The translations under genes and the position numbers were made by a program. From Acinetobacter sp. SFB (GTDB taxonomy: Bacteria; Pseudomonadota; Gammaproteobacteria; Pseudomonadales; Moraxellaceae), in assembly GCF_001647545.1 (NCBI RefSeq), contig NZ_LSZH01000012.1, positions 246,926 to 310,925 on the forward strand: a DNA stretch of 64,000 nt, in the 5' to 3' direction. Under the pieces are notes generated by a model. That model was not told the origin of the DNA and did not search any database. It was given only the letters and a program-made list of their open reading frames with translations. Shown piece after piece: positions 19,073 through 28,251 of this stretch; positions within the stretch are counted from its first letter, which is position 1, and each line of letters starts with the position of its first letter.

Positions 19073-19396
19073 ATGTATAAAAAATTAATTTTAACTATTA
19101 TATTTACTCTTAGCCCTTTATCTATTTTTGCCCAAACTGAAAGCAACCTTAACTTCACAGGTGAAATCTATGAAAATACCTGTGACTTAATGAGTCCTTT
19201 TGATGACGAAAAATGTGAAATTTTAAATAAAAATTCATCAATCAATGAGATGGTCATAAATAAAGAAATACAATTCTCACAAAATATTCAAACTTATATA
19301 AATAATTTCAGAGAAATACATACCACCTTTTATGCTGTAAATCTTAAATCAATAAAAAGCGTTCAAGCAACAAATTTAGAAATCATTTATAAATAA
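19073..19396 (+). CDS. miniature pilin-like secreted protein
   Basis: A 107-residue protein with a signal peptide (YKKLILTIIFTLSPLSIFAQ). Its mature start, LNFTGEIYENTCDL, closely resembles the start of the major pilin 350 bases downstream (INFTGEIVNAACDV), and its end, NLEIIYK, resembles a pilin C-terminal strand. The middle of a normal pilin (about 70 residues) is missing, and the second cysteine sits only 11 residues after the first, so the Ig-like pilin fold cannot be complete. It may be a shrunken pilin paralogue, a minor adaptor, or a decaying gene kept open. GAG stands before the ATG. It has the same orientation as the fimbrial operon. Confidence 0.6.
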   Translation: MYKKLILTIIFTLSPLSIFAQTESNLNFTGEIYENTCDLMSPFDDEKCEILNKNSSINEMVINKEIQFSQNIQTYINNFREIHTTFYAVNLKSIKSVQATNLEIIYK

Positions 19397-19642
19397 AATA
19401 ATAACTATAATTTTCAAATAAATAATGATTTTTTATTGTTTTAGTCTGTAAATTCATCTTGAATTTGCACTCATCAGTCAATTTGTTTTTTTATATTTAA
19501 TATCCAATTTTTTCTATTGTTTTTAACAGTTTATTTTTATCTTTATAAAATTTTATTGAATAATTTTTAAAGAATTACTCTGCAGTGTTAACTAAATGTA
19601 TAAAAAGTGTTGGCAAAAAGTTTTTTTCTGATATTCTTTTAA

Positions 19643-19670
19643 TTGAGACATATGTCACACTTTATACAAT
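19643..19670 (+). promoter_or_regulatory. fimbrial promoter overlapped by a CRP/Vfr-like site
   Basis: TTGAGA and TACAAT are spaced 16 bases apart and form a good promoter about 80 bases before the pilin start. The 16-mer at 19644-19659 is TGAGA-N6-TCACA, one base from the CRP consensus TGTGA-N6-TCACA, with a palindromic centre GACATATGTC. Because it overlaps the -35 element, repression or direct interference is more likely than classical activation; that part is inference. Confidence 0.5.
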
Positions 19671-19748
19671 ATTTGTGTTTGTGAGCGTATTTTTCAAATC
19701 AATATTAAGTTTAATAAAAACTTATTTTTTATCTAAGAGTTACGTAAA

Positions 19749-20276
19749 ATGAAAACACAAATTGCTTTATTACTTGGTACACTTACTACTCTAACAATGA
19801 CTTCTCACGCACTTGCTGCGGGACAGATTAATTTTACAGGCGAAATTGTAAACGCGGCTTGTGATGTTAAAATTAACAGTAGCACTACTAACGAAGTGGT
19901 TTTAGGTAAATGGCCGACATCTATGTTTAAAACAGCAGGTGATAAATCTACACCGCAGACGTTTACCATTAATGTAGATAATTGCGCAGCAGGAAGTTAT
20001 CAAGTAAATTTTGCGGGTGCAACAGATGCTACAAATACGAAACTTTTAAAAACTTCAGCGGCGACTGGCGTAGGTATCGCTATTGCAAATGCAAGTAATA
20101 CCTCAAATTTAGTAAATTTAAATACTCCTGCTTCTACTACTGATTCAAATGCCTCATTTATTACAACAGGTACGACTGGATCATTACCTTTACAAGCGTT
20201 CTATCAAGCTACTGGTGGTGCTGTTGTAGCAGGTAAAGCAGATGCAACTGTAAGCATTACTTTACAAGTAAAATAG
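19749..20276 (+). CDS. major fimbrial subunit (chaperone-usher type pilin)
   Basis: A 175-residue FimA-like pilin. The signal peptide ends SHALAA, and the mature protein starts GQINFTGEIVNAACDVK with the first disulfide cysteine; the second is in NVDNCAAGSYQV. The body is rich in A, T, S and N as in type 1 pilins, and it ends with alternating beta-strand residues DATVSITLQVK, the donor-strand groove side. It is first in a four-gene operon (pilin, chaperone, usher, adhesin) with 22 bases to the chaperone. It would polymerise into the fibre shaft outside the cell. GAG lies about 10 bases before the ATG. Confidence 0.92.
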   Translation: MKTQIALLLGTLTTLTMTSHALAAGQINFTGEIVNAACDVKINSSTTNEVVLGKWPTSMFKTAGDKSTPQTFTINVDNCAAGSYQVNFAGATDATNTKLLKTSAATGVGIAIANASNTSNLVNLNTPASTTDSNASFITTGTTGSLPLQAFYQATGGAVVAGKADATVSITLQVK

Positions 20277-20298
20277 TCAATAAAATTAAGGAATTAGC

Positions 20299-20997
20299 AT
20301 GCGTTTGAACCCCTCTATTTTAGCTCTCGTTTTAGCTGGTATTTTTTTTGCTAATTCGAGTCAAGCTGCGGTTCAAGCCATGGCAAGTCGGGTTATTTAT
20401 AATAGTGAAAATAAAGCCGCAACACTCTCACTTAAGAATAACTCGACTAAGCCTTATATCGTTCAAACTTGGCTAGAACCAGGTGAGGATAAGACGGCTC
20501 CAGTCAAAGTTCCTTTTATTGTTACTCCGCCTTTAATCAAGATTGAGTCGCAAAAAGAATCTGTTTTGCGCTTTATATATTCAGGTTCAGGTTTACCGAC
20601 CGATCGCGAGAGCCAAGTGTGGATTAATATTCAAGAAATCCCACCTAAGCCTGAAAATGAAAATACCTTACAGCTTGCAGTACGTTCTAAAATCAAATTG
20701 TTTTATCGCCCTCAACAAATAGAGGCCGACCTACCTGCCGCGGTAAAAAAATTACAGTGGTATGTGGAAAATGAAACTTTAAAATTAAAAAATAACAGTC
20801 CTCTTTTTATCACGATTGGGGATTTAAAATTGGGAAATAATTCTGCCCCTATTCGAAACATGAATCAGGATATGGTTCCCCCCTATCAAACGATAGATGT
20901 ATTAGCCAACGTCTCCAAAGACGTGAAAAGTATTCATTATACTTATATTAATGATTACGGCGGAAATACCGAAATGCCGGTAATTTATTTAAAATAA
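20299..20997 (+). CDS. periplasmic fimbrial chaperone (PapD/FimC family)
   Basis: A 232-residue two-domain Ig-like chaperone with a signal peptide ending SSQA. Family marks: ASRVIYNSENKAATLSLKNN (A1 strand and edge), PFIVTPPLIKIESQKESVLR (conserved PP and the G1 region), RESQVWINIQEIPPKPE (the standard pilus chaperone signature) and KIKLFYRP ending the N-domain. The C-domain runs from about residue 140. It binds pilin subunits by donor-strand complementation in the periplasm. AAGGA stands 8 bases before the ATG. It directly abuts the usher gene with no spacer. Confidence 0.95.
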   Translation: MRLNPSILALVLAGIFFANSSQAAVQAMASRVIYNSENKAATLSLKNNSTKPYIVQTWLEPGEDKTAPVKVPFIVTPPLIKIESQKESVLRFIYSGSGLPTDRESQVWINIQEIPPKPENENTLQLAVRSKIKLFYRPQQIEADLPAAVKKLQWYVENETLKLKNNSPLFITIGDLKLGNNSAPIRNMNQDMVPPYQTIDVLANVSKDVKSIHYTYINDYGGNTEMPVIYLK

Positions 20998-23586
20998 ATG
21001 CTAAATCAATTACTTAGAAATAATTTTCAATATTTTAAAGTTGTTGTAATAAGCTCGAGTCTATTGGCATTCAATGCTTATGCTGACGACTCAGAATTTA
21101 ATACCGCATTTTTAAAAGATGTCACAGATCAAGTGGTTTTTGAGGCTGTGACTAAAGGCTATTCCATATTGCCAGGCGAATATGAATTTACCGTTTATAT
21201 TAATAATCAACGTATTGATAAAAGAATAATTAAATTTTATCAGCAAGGCCAAGCAGTCATACCCTGTATAGATGCACGCTTTATTGAAGACTATCAAATC
21301 ATTTGGAATTCAGAAAAAAATGATACCAAAAGTGCAAGTGATGAATGCTATGACTTAACTTCTTTACCAGAGGCTAAGCTAAGTTTTGATGCAGGCTTAC
21401 AGACGTTAAATGTTTCTGTTCCTCAAATCTTTTTACAGCAAAATATCCGAGGCTATATCCCTGCTAAGCTTTATGATCAGGGTATTAATGCATTGATCTT
21501 AAATTACAATGCGAACAGCAATATTTATAAGAATAAATCAGGTACAAATCATGTTAATAGCAGCTTATTTTTAAATAGCGGATTTAATTATGGTGCCTGG
21601 CGTTATCGTAACCAGAGCAGTTATTCTAAATATAGTGAGCAAGAGATACAGTGGGATAATGTCATCAATAAGCTTGAACGCGATATCCTTCCCTTAAAAG
21701 CGCGTTTAGAAATCGGTGATACCACGACCAGAAATGATGTGTTTGACAGTATCAATTTCCGTGGATTACAGTTTAGTAGTGATGATGCGCAATTACCCAT
21801 TGGCTTACAAAATTATGCACCCATCATTCGAGGCACAGCATTGAGTAATGCACTGGTGGAAGTGCGGCAAAATAATTATCTTGTATACAGCATGAATGTG
21901 GCTGCGGGAAATTTTGAAATCAAGGATTTATATGCTGCCAATCAAAGTGGTGATTTAGAAATTCGTATTATTGAAAGTGATGGCAGTATACGTAAATTTA
22001 CTCAGCCCTATTCTTCTGTACCTAATATGCTTCGCGCTGGCCAAAACAAGTATCAAATCACCGGTGGGCAATATAAAAGTGGCTCCAGTGATTATCAACC
22101 TTATTTTGGTCAGCTCAGTTATACCTTGGGCTTAAATAATTATCTTACCCCTTATACCGGGATACTGGTGGCTGAAGACTACTATGCGGTCGCAGGTGGT
22201 TTCGCTTGGTCATTGGGTCATTTAGGTGCATTTTCTACAGATATCAGCTATGCAAATAATACCCTCTCTGATGGTCGCCAAGAAGACGGTCTAGGACTGC
22301 GTCTTTTATATGCCAAGTCTTTGAATACCCAGGGCACCGATATCCGTTTTGCAGGCTATCATTACCCGTCAAAGGGTTATTATGGCTTTGCTGATGCCGT
22401 ACAAGAAAAAGCCCAGTGGAAAAATGGTCGTTATGAATATACTTATCAAGATAACAATTTAGTCGATGATTCACCGGGTTTAGAAAATGAGCAAACTAAT
22501 ACCTATTATTCGAATACTTACTATAGTAAAAAAAATCAGTATCAGATTTCTTTAAGTCAACAGCTCGGTAAATGGGGACAAATGTACGCCAATTTATCCG
22601 ATATCCAATATTGGCAAAAAGATTACAATCAACGCAATTGGCAAATTGGCTATAACAATAATTTTCAGCGCTTGTCATATGGCATGTATTACCAAAACAG
22701 TAAAAATTTATTTAATGGCTCTGATTATTCAGTAGGATTAAATTTTAGCTTGCCCATTGATCAGTATAAAAAAATCAAAAAATATAATCTAAGCTCAAAT
22801 AATAGTTATCAATATTCGCCATCATCGGGAGCTATTACCCAAACCTCGCTTTCTGGCACTTTTTTAGAAGATAAAAATTTACAAATACAGGCACAACTGG
22901 GTCATTCGGAGACTTCTGCAAACAATTTTAATTTAAATGCAGCTTATCGAGGTACAAAAGCCAATAGCAATTTTGGTTATGGCTATACCCAGGATAACCA
23001 GCAATTTTATGCGGGCATCAATGGTGGGATCTTGGTGCATTCCAACGGTATTATTTTTGGGCAGCAACTCACGAGTTCCCCCATTTTAGTTGAAGCCAAA
23101 GGGGCCCAAAACATTCGTATTGAAAACCAAACCGGCTTGAAAATTGATAAAAATGGCTATGCTATTATTAGTAGCAGTAATGCATATGCCAGAAATCGGG
23201 TAGCCTTGAGAGCCGAAGACTTGGGGCAAAATATATCCATTGAGGATTTAATTAAAACAGATATTGTTCCGACCAAATATGCGATTGTAAAAGTTAAATT
23301 TAATGTTAAAAATGGACATAGTGTTTTAGTCAATTTAACCTTTAATGAAAAAGAACTTGCCACGGGAACAGATATTACTGAAATAAACGGATTAAGCCGT
23401 GTTGGTCTGGTTGGATTAAATGGGCAGGCTTATCTAACAAGTGTAGAATCAGGGCAAACCCTTATGGCCAAATGGGGCGATGCTGTAAATCAGCAGTGTC
23501 AGTTTATCCTGCCGCAGCTGAGCAATCGGACAATGGGCTATGATGAATTGACAATTTCATGTGAAGCTGGAGAGCTTAATAAATGA
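20998..23586 (+). CDS. outer-membrane fimbrial usher (FimD/PapC family)
   Basis: An 862-residue usher. After a signal peptide ending AYA, the N-domain shows FNTAFLKDV and LPGEYEFTVYINNQRI, then the 24-strand barrel region with GDTTTRNDVFDSINFRGLQF, the plug PIIRGTALSNALVEVRQNNY and the two C-terminal domains ending CQFILP and LTISCEAGE. It forms the secretion pore and assembly platform. Its start codon follows the chaperone stop directly, and its stop overlaps the adhesin start (ATGA), so all are translationally coupled. The length is normal. Confidence 0.96.
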   Translation: MLNQLLRNNFQYFKVVVISSSLLAFNAYADDSEFNTAFLKDVTDQVVFEAVTKGYSILPGEYEFTVYINNQRIDKRIIKFYQQGQAVIPCIDARFIEDYQIIWNSEKNDTKSASDECYDLTSLPEAKLSFDAGLQTLNVSVPQIFLQQNIRGYIPAKLYDQGINALILNYNANSNIYKNKSGTNHVNSSLFLNSGFNYGAWRYRNQSSYSKYSEQEIQWDNVINKLERDILPLKARLEIGDTTTRNDVFDSINFRGLQFSSDDAQLPIGLQNYAPIIRGTALSNALVEVRQNNYLVYSMNVAAGNFEIKDLYAANQSGDLEIRIIESDGSIRKFTQPYSSVPNMLRAGQNKYQITGGQYKSGSSDYQPYFGQLSYTLGLNNYLTPYTGILVAEDYYAVAGGFAWSLGHLGAFSTDISYANNTLSDGRQEDGLGLRLLYAKSLNTQGTDIRFAGYHYPSKGYYGFADAVQEKAQWKNGRYEYTYQDNNLVDDSPGLENEQTNTYYSNTYYSKKNQYQISLSQQLGKWGQMYANLSDIQYWQKDYNQRNWQIGYNNNFQRLSYGMYYQNSKNLFNGSDYSVGLNFSLPIDQYKKIKKYNLSSNNSYQYSPSSGAITQTSLSGTFLEDKNLQIQAQLGHSETSANNFNLNAAYRGTKANSNFGYGYTQDNQQFYAGINGGILVHSNGIIFGQQLTSSPILVEAKGAQNIRIENQTGLKIDKNGYAIISSSNAYARNRVALRAEDLGQNISIEDLIKTDIVPTKYAIVKVKFNVKNGHSVLVNLTFNEKELATGTDITEINGLSRVGLVGLNGQAYLTSVESGQTLMAKWGDAVNQQCQFILPQLSNRTMGYDELTISCEAGELNK

Positions 23587-24674
23587 ATATAAAACATCTT
23601 CGACTCATTCGAAATTTAGTCATATTTTCTATAAGTCTGGTAGCTGTTCAAAATACCTGGGCGCTACGTTGTTTATCTGGTCCGAAAGCATCCTCTTCCT
23701 TTGATATCGACAAAGCAAACAATACGACCAATACCACCACTGTAGGTGATATAACAGTGACCAGCTTTAATCAGGCTGCGAATAATTTGCTTTGGGAATC
23801 TCAAACTTATAGTTCAACTTTTACCTGTTATGATGATGCTCAATCCAATACTAATGAAGATGCATATTTATACATTGATAATATCGCACAACAATTGGCA
23901 AATGATTTTAATGATTCCAACCTGATTATTGGAATTCGATTTAATGGCAGAGAATATCCAATTAGCAAAAATATGGATAAAATTTATACCGGTAAGCAAG
24001 CGATTAGTTATCAACCGAATGCGGGTACAATTTTTTCAGTGGCTGCTGAAAACTGCCGATTTATTGAAAAATCACCATTATTTAGACGTTGTGCTGATCC
24101 GCAAACCCTTACTTTGAATTATTCTTTGTTTATTAAATCTCGTGGGACAGGTAAGAATTTTCCGGCATCATCAGCCAAAACTTATCAAGTATTTCAACTT
24201 GATGGTGAAGGTGGACGTAATGGTAAAGGTAATTTCCAAGAAAATATCAGTGGAATTCGAATCAATTATGTTGAATGTGTTCCCGTGCTGACCACGCAAA
24301 CAGTAGATTTAGGCAAGTATTACTCTTATCAAGATGTGAATACCATTCTCCGAAAAGTACCGTTTAGTATTAATGTTACGACGAATGGTAAGGACTGCGC
24401 GCAATACCCATTTGTGGGTGCATTTAGTTCATCACTACAAGTTGATAATCAGACAGTGACTGCAAGTGAAACAAATATGAAAAATACCATGGGTATTCGT
24501 ATTTTTGAACAAGGCAGCAGCCTACCTATTAACTTTAATCAAAATATCAATTTTGGTAAAAGTTCTGGTTCTCAAATTAGCAAGAATTTTGAAGCAGGCG
24601 TTTTGTTTTTAAAATCACCGACAACTACAGGCAAATTTAGTTCGGTCATTAATTATGAAGTTTATTTTAAATAA
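23583..24674 (+). CDS. fimbrial tip adhesin
   Basis: A 363-residue protein with a signal peptide ending NTWA. The mature start is LRCLSGPKASS. Residues to about 215 would be the receptor-binding lectin domain, with cysteine pairs (FTCYDD, ENCRFI, RRCADPQ). From about 220 (NISGIRINYVECVP) a pilin domain follows with CVP and GKDCAQYPF, and it ends KFSSVINYEVYFK like other adhesins. Two-domain length and last place in the operon support a tip adhesin over a minor shaft subunit. The receptor is unknown. Start overlaps the usher stop by 4 bases. Confidence 0.85.
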   Translation: MNIKHLRLIRNLVIFSISLVAVQNTWALRCLSGPKASSSFDIDKANNTTNTTTVGDITVTSFNQAANNLLWESQTYSSTFTCYDDAQSNTNEDAYLYIDNIAQQLANDFNDSNLIIGIRFNGREYPISKNMDKIYTGKQAISYQPNAGTIFSVAAENCRFIEKSPLFRRCADPQTLTLNYSLFIKSRGTGKNFPASSAKTYQVFQLDGEGGRNGKGNFQENISGIRINYVECVPVLTTQTVDLGKYYSYQDVNTILRKVPFSINVTTNGKDCAQYPFVGAFSSSLQVDNQTVTASETNMKNTMGIRIFEQGSSLPINFNQNINFGKSSGSQISKNFEAGVLFLKSPTTTGKFSSVINYEVYFK

Positions 24675-24850
24675 TATAGAGTGACGTTTTTATTGAATGA
24701 AGTACTACAACTTAAAGAGTTGCCATTAGTTGTAATTTACTCATCTAAAATTAATAACGAGCGATGCTCTTAAAGCTTATGATTTAAACAATCGTTCTAC
24801 GAAGCGTAAACTAGATCCATGGTTTTATCTTGCATAAGAGCTAAAAAATA

Positions 24851-24884
24851 AAGCCTTATAGTCTCTCCCAAAACTATAAGGCTT
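24851..24884. terminator. 12-bp perfect hairpin in the gap after the fimbrial operon
   Basis: AAGCCTTATAGT and ACTATAAGGCTT pair perfectly with a 10-base loop. The T-run is better on the minus strand (TATTTTTT) than on the plus strand, though no minus-strand gene is adjacent. It may still end the fimbrial transcript 180 bases after the adhesin stop. The 650-base gap around it (24675-25325) has no supported gene; a startless open stretch at about 24750-24834 (ALKAYDLNNRSTKRKLDPWF) may be a leftover of a lost gene. Confidence 0.55.
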
Positions 24885-25325
24885 AGATCTGTAACTTACT
24901 CATTATAACTTACGTTCCCTCAAGGTTCGTAGTTACGTTTTTATAATTATTATGCAATTTCCATCTGTACAGGATGAAAGTTATTAAATCAATAATTACA
25001 TATATTTAAGCTAAGTCATATCGTCAATCTCTTGTTTCCTTGTAAGCATTTACCTACAAAATAAAATGCTATCAATTTTATAGAACTGTTTATAATCTTG
25101 ATAAGAACATTGATAGGAACCGAAAAGGGATCAAAACACCTATACTCTACTCAGGTTTATGCTTGAATCCTATTTTTTCGTACTCACTTGAACTAGATAA
25201 ACTCAGCCACATGATAAATAACTTGAAATCACTCCTATAAACACAATGTAGACTTAAGTAAGTTGAATTGCCTTTCTGTGATCATTTCTATACTATTTTT
25301 ATAACGATACCTTGCCAGCCTATCT

Positions 25326-26606
25326 ATGTTCGGATCTCAGCTTTCATTAAGTGAATACTTATCTGCCATAAAAGAAGTTATCCGTATAGCTTTTGATGAG
25401 CCGGTGTGGATAAAAGCAGAGATTCGTAATCTCAGTATCAAAGGTGGGCATTACTATTTAGAGCTGGCGGAAAAAGAAAAAGATACCGATAAAGTCATTG
25501 CCAGCTGTAAAGCAACGATCTGGAAGTTTTCAGCAGCCAAAATGGTTAGAAAATTTGAACGTGAAAGCGGGATTAAGCTTGCAAAAGATTTAAATGTTCT
25601 TATAAAAGTAAAAGCCAATTTTAGCCCTCAGTATGGTTTTTCAGTCAATGTTGAAGATATTGACTCCAGTTATACCTTGGGTGACATTGCTCAACGCTAC
25701 CAGCAAATATTAGAGCATCTTCGTTTAGAAGGCTTAGCCAATAAAAATAAATTACTCCCTCAGCCCTTTGATATTCAAAATGTTTTAGTCCTCGCGCCTG
25801 AAAATGCTGCAGGTCTGGGAGATTTCAAGAAAGATGCCGATGCTTTAGATCAGGCTGGGGTTTGTCACTTTGTCTATCACACGGCGACTTTTCAAGGAAA
25901 TACAGCCGCTGGCAGTATGATTGAATCACTAGCGAATGGCTTAGCTCAGTGGGCAACAGATTTCAATTCCACTCCCGATCTGATTGTGATCATTCGGGGC
26001 GGTGGCGCTGTAAATGATTTAGCGTATTTGAATGACTACTCTTTAGCATCTTTGCTGTGTAGATGTTCAGTTCCCGTATGGGTAGGCATCGGTCATGAAA
26101 AAGACCGCACCATTCTGGATGAAGTTGCCAATCGTTCTTTTGATACCCCCAGTAAGGTGATTGGGGGAATTCGAAACCTGATTGTTGAACGTACCAATGG
26201 AGTACTTCAATCCCTACAGCGCATTAAACTTTTATCTCAGCACCAGATCGCGGTCTATCAGGGCCAAAATGATCAACACATCAAAGTGATTAAAACGCTT
26301 GCTCAAAATCAGGTTAATACCACTAAGCAAAGCCTTGAATTAATGAAAAGCAATAACCAATATTTTGCGCAACAACAACTTAAAATGGCATCAACCTGGG
26401 TTGAATCATTGCTACGTGAAATCTTATTACAAAATCCTAGCAATGTGATGGCCAAAGGTTACGCTATTGTCCGTAGCCAAGGAAAAGTCATTCGCTCTGT
26501 TCAGCAAATTTCAGGCGATAGCATTCAGGTAGAACTGCAGGATGGCATTATTAACGCCCATATAAAAAAGGTAATCAGCAATGGCCAAAAAAGAATTAAG
26601 CTTTAA
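25326..26606 (+). CDS. xseA: exodeoxyribonuclease VII large subunit
   Basis: A 426-residue subunit of exonuclease VII, which cuts single-stranded DNA from both ends in the cytoplasm. An OB-fold domain (residues 1-100: LSEYLSAIKEVI, VWIKAEIRNLSIKGGHYYLE) is followed by the catalytic domain with VLVLAPENAAGLGDFKKDAD, DLIVIIRGGGAVNDLAYLND, VWVGIGHEKDRTILDEVA and SFDTPSKV, then a helical region and the C-terminal strand KGYAIVRSQGKVI. It is slightly shorter than the E. coli protein. The gene overlaps xseB by 26 bases, the expected coupling of both subunits. No clear ribosome site precedes the ATG. Confidence 0.97.
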   Translation: MFGSQLSLSEYLSAIKEVIRIAFDEPVWIKAEIRNLSIKGGHYYLELAEKEKDTDKVIASCKATIWKFSAAKMVRKFERESGIKLAKDLNVLIKVKANFSPQYGFSVNVEDIDSSYTLGDIAQRYQQILEHLRLEGLANKNKLLPQPFDIQNVLVLAPENAAGLGDFKKDADALDQAGVCHFVYHTATFQGNTAAGSMIESLANGLAQWATDFNSTPDLIVIIRGGGAVNDLAYLNDYSLASLLCRCSVPVWVGIGHEKDRTILDEVANRSFDTPSKVIGGIRNLIVERTNGVLQSLQRIKLLSQHQIAVYQGQNDQHIKVIKTLAQNQVNTTKQSLELMKSNNQYFAQQQLKMASTWVESLLREILLQNPSNVMAKGYAIVRSQGKVIRSVQQISGDSIQVELQDGIINAHIKKVISNGQKRIKL

Positions 26607-26775
26607 ACAAGGTTACGAGATTCTCAAGAAAAATGTTGAACTGCTTGAGTCTCAACAAGACCCCGATATTGATAATCTAATGAAGATTGTTGAAGAGTCC
26701 ATGGCTGCATATAAAGCCTGTAAGTCACGTATAGATGCCGTGCAACAGGCTCTAAACGAGACCTTTAAAGATTGA
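26581..26775 (+). CDS. xseB: exodeoxyribonuclease VII small subunit
   Basis: A 64-residue helical protein typical of XseB: SFKQGYEILKKNVELLESQQ followed by DPDIDNLMKIVEESMAAYKA and CKSRIDAV. Several copies of XseB coat the long helix of XseA. The start lies inside the end of xseA in another frame. A hairpin follows the stop. Confidence 0.95.
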   Translation: MAKKELSFKQGYEILKKNVELLESQQDPDIDNLMKIVEESMAAYKACKSRIDAVQQALNETFKD

Positions 26776-26793
26776 TTAATGCGCTAATTTTTA

Positions 26794-26831
26794 AATACTC
26801 ATTAAGTACCTTTAAGCACTTCATGAGTATT
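26794..26831 (+). terminator. hairpin after xseB
   Basis: AATACTCAT pairs with ATGAGTATT, with a further AAGT/ACTT inner pair. The trailing T-run is poor, so strength is uncertain. Confidence 0.5.
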
Positions 26832-26863
26832 ATTCTATCTGGAAAAAAGATGCCAAAAAACTT

Positions 26864-27058
26864 TTAAATCCGTTGTAATTGTCTTTCTCTTCGTAACAGT
26901 CCAAGTAACTTTTTTCGCTGGACAATCTGATCATCAGTAAAGGGTAATTTGATTCTCAGCTCGGCAAACGTGAGCAAATGGTTCTCAATCAAATAACTGT
27001 CCTGTTCTGTAGTCCAGTGAGTTGTGGCTTCAAGTTGCTTTCGGGATCGTCTATTCAT
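26864..27058 (-). CDS. small homeodomain-like (SANT/HTH) protein
   Basis: A 64-residue basic protein. The segment HWTTEQDSYLIENHLLTFAE with LRIKLPFTDDQIVQRKKLLG has the Trp/Leu spacing of a Myb/SANT-type helix-turn-helix, and the tail LLRRERQLQRI is strongly basic, so nucleic-acid binding is plausible. Function unknown. I use the ATG at 27058, since a longer reading from a TTG at 27115 would overlap the upstream gene, but neither start has a good ribosome site. It follows a 69-residue gene on the same strand after about 40 bases and probably shares its transcript. Confidence 0.6.
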   Translation of the reverse strand: MNRRSRKQLEATTHWTTEQDSYLIENHLLTFAELRIKLPFTDDQIVQRKKLLGLLRRERQLQRI

Positions 27059-27096
27059 TGACGGAATTATAAAACCTCTATCTTCGACTAGATACT

Positions 27097-27306
27097 TTAA
27101 ACAATGACTTCCCAAATAATAGAATTTTCTTCAGCTTCACAAAACCCCACCAGTTCATTACTGTCATCCATTTGGGGAATAAAATGATTATTATGCATAT
27201 CATAATAACCGGCATGGTCTTGTGCCTTGGCTAAGGTGACTTCATCACCGAGCACTTTATTAATCGTTCTTTGTTCACCAGAATTTGGATTTTTAATTTT
27301 GATCAT
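27097..27306 (-). CDS. small protein of unknown function
   Basis: A 69-residue acidic protein: KIKNPNSGEQRTINKVLGDE at the N-terminus, then DHAGYYDMHNNHFIPQMDDS and EAEENSIIWEV at the end. I do not recognise a domain; the alternating polar and hydrophobic residues suggest a small beta fold. GGGAG lies about 10 bases before the ATG. It is paired with the small HTH-like gene downstream. Confidence 0.6.
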   Translation of the reverse strand: MIKIKNPNSGEQRTINKVLGDEVTLAKAQDHAGYYDMHNNHFIPQMDDSNELVGFCEAEENSIIWEVIV

Positions 27307-27579
27307 AGCTGTTTAACTCCCTATCTATGTTTCTATCATAAGGAATCTAGAGTAAATGTATAACTTACTTTGTAAGCTTCAATGTAAAGGTGTTGATTTT
27401 TAATATTTACACCTCGCCATTTTATTGAAAACCAGACTACTAGTGCTAAAATAAATTTTGGAATCAGGTCTTAAAATAAATTATATTTTAAATAGTTACC
27501 TGATATAAAAGCCTATATACCGTTAATTATTTTTATTATTCTTAATTTCTCAGTTTAAAAAAATATTTATAAGTTAAAA

Positions 27580-28251
27580 CTATTTGATTGGACTGCTTGC
27601 TATTTCTAGCTGATGTAAAAAACTGGAAAACCCTTCTGGTGCACGAGCATTTAAACGGCTACTTGTTTTCACGCGCACTAAATTACTCCAGATGATTTTC
27701 AAATTCAGCTTCAGCATTCGCTGGATTAGATCAACATCTTCATGACAGCATAATGCTTCAAATCCACCCGTTTGGAGGTAGGCATTTGAACTAAAACTTA
27801 AATTTGCACCATGAATATGGGTATGATTCATGACATCCTGATAATGTGCCAAGTAGTTTTTTCGGGTAAGAATGGAAAAATTGCGCCAGCTATCAACTTC
27901 CACCACCCCACAAATTGCATCTGCAGGTTGATGATGGATTTGTTGTAAAAGCCATTGGGTATGCACCCAAGTATCAGCATCAGTGCATGCGATCCAAGTC
28001 GCACCTGAATGAATGAGGTGACGCACTCCTAAATCACGTGCTTTACCTACGCATCTAAAATTGCACTGTAAATAGTCTACGTCTGCCTTTTGGACAATTT
28101 CTAAAGATTGATCATTACAACTGTCTAATACAACCAGTACACGGACTTTCTGGCTCAAAGTTGGCAAAGCTTGTATTGCTAGGCGTATATGATATAAACA
28201 CTTTTCCAAGTATTGTTCTTCATTACACGCTGGAATTACAATCCCAATCAT
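27580..28251 (-). CDS. GT2-family glycosyltransferase
   Basis: A 223-residue GT-A fold glycosyltransferase: GIVIPACNEEQYLEKCL (nucleotide-sugar site), VLVVLDSCNDQS, IACTDADTWVH (DxD motif), NLSFSSNAYLQTGGF and CHEDVDLIQRM (ED acceptor-site motif). No membrane segment, so cytoplasmic. Start at 28251 with an ATGA overlap with the methyltransferase stop; an extension upstream would lie wholly inside that gene. It is last of the four overlapping genes acyl-CoA dehydrogenase, PIG-L, methyltransferase, glycosyltransferase. Donor and acceptor are unknown. Confidence 0.88.
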   Translation of the reverse strand: MIGIVIPACNEEQYLEKCLYHIRLAIQALPTLSQKVRVLVVLDSCNDQSLEIVQKADVDYLQCNFRCVGKARDLGVRHLIHSGATWIACTDADTWVHTQWLLQQIHHQPADAICGVVEVDSWRNFSILTRKNYLAHYQDVMNHTHIHGANLSFSSNAYLQTGGFEALCCHEDVDLIQRMLKLNLKIIWSNLVRVKTSSRLNARAPEGFSSFLHQLEIASSPIK

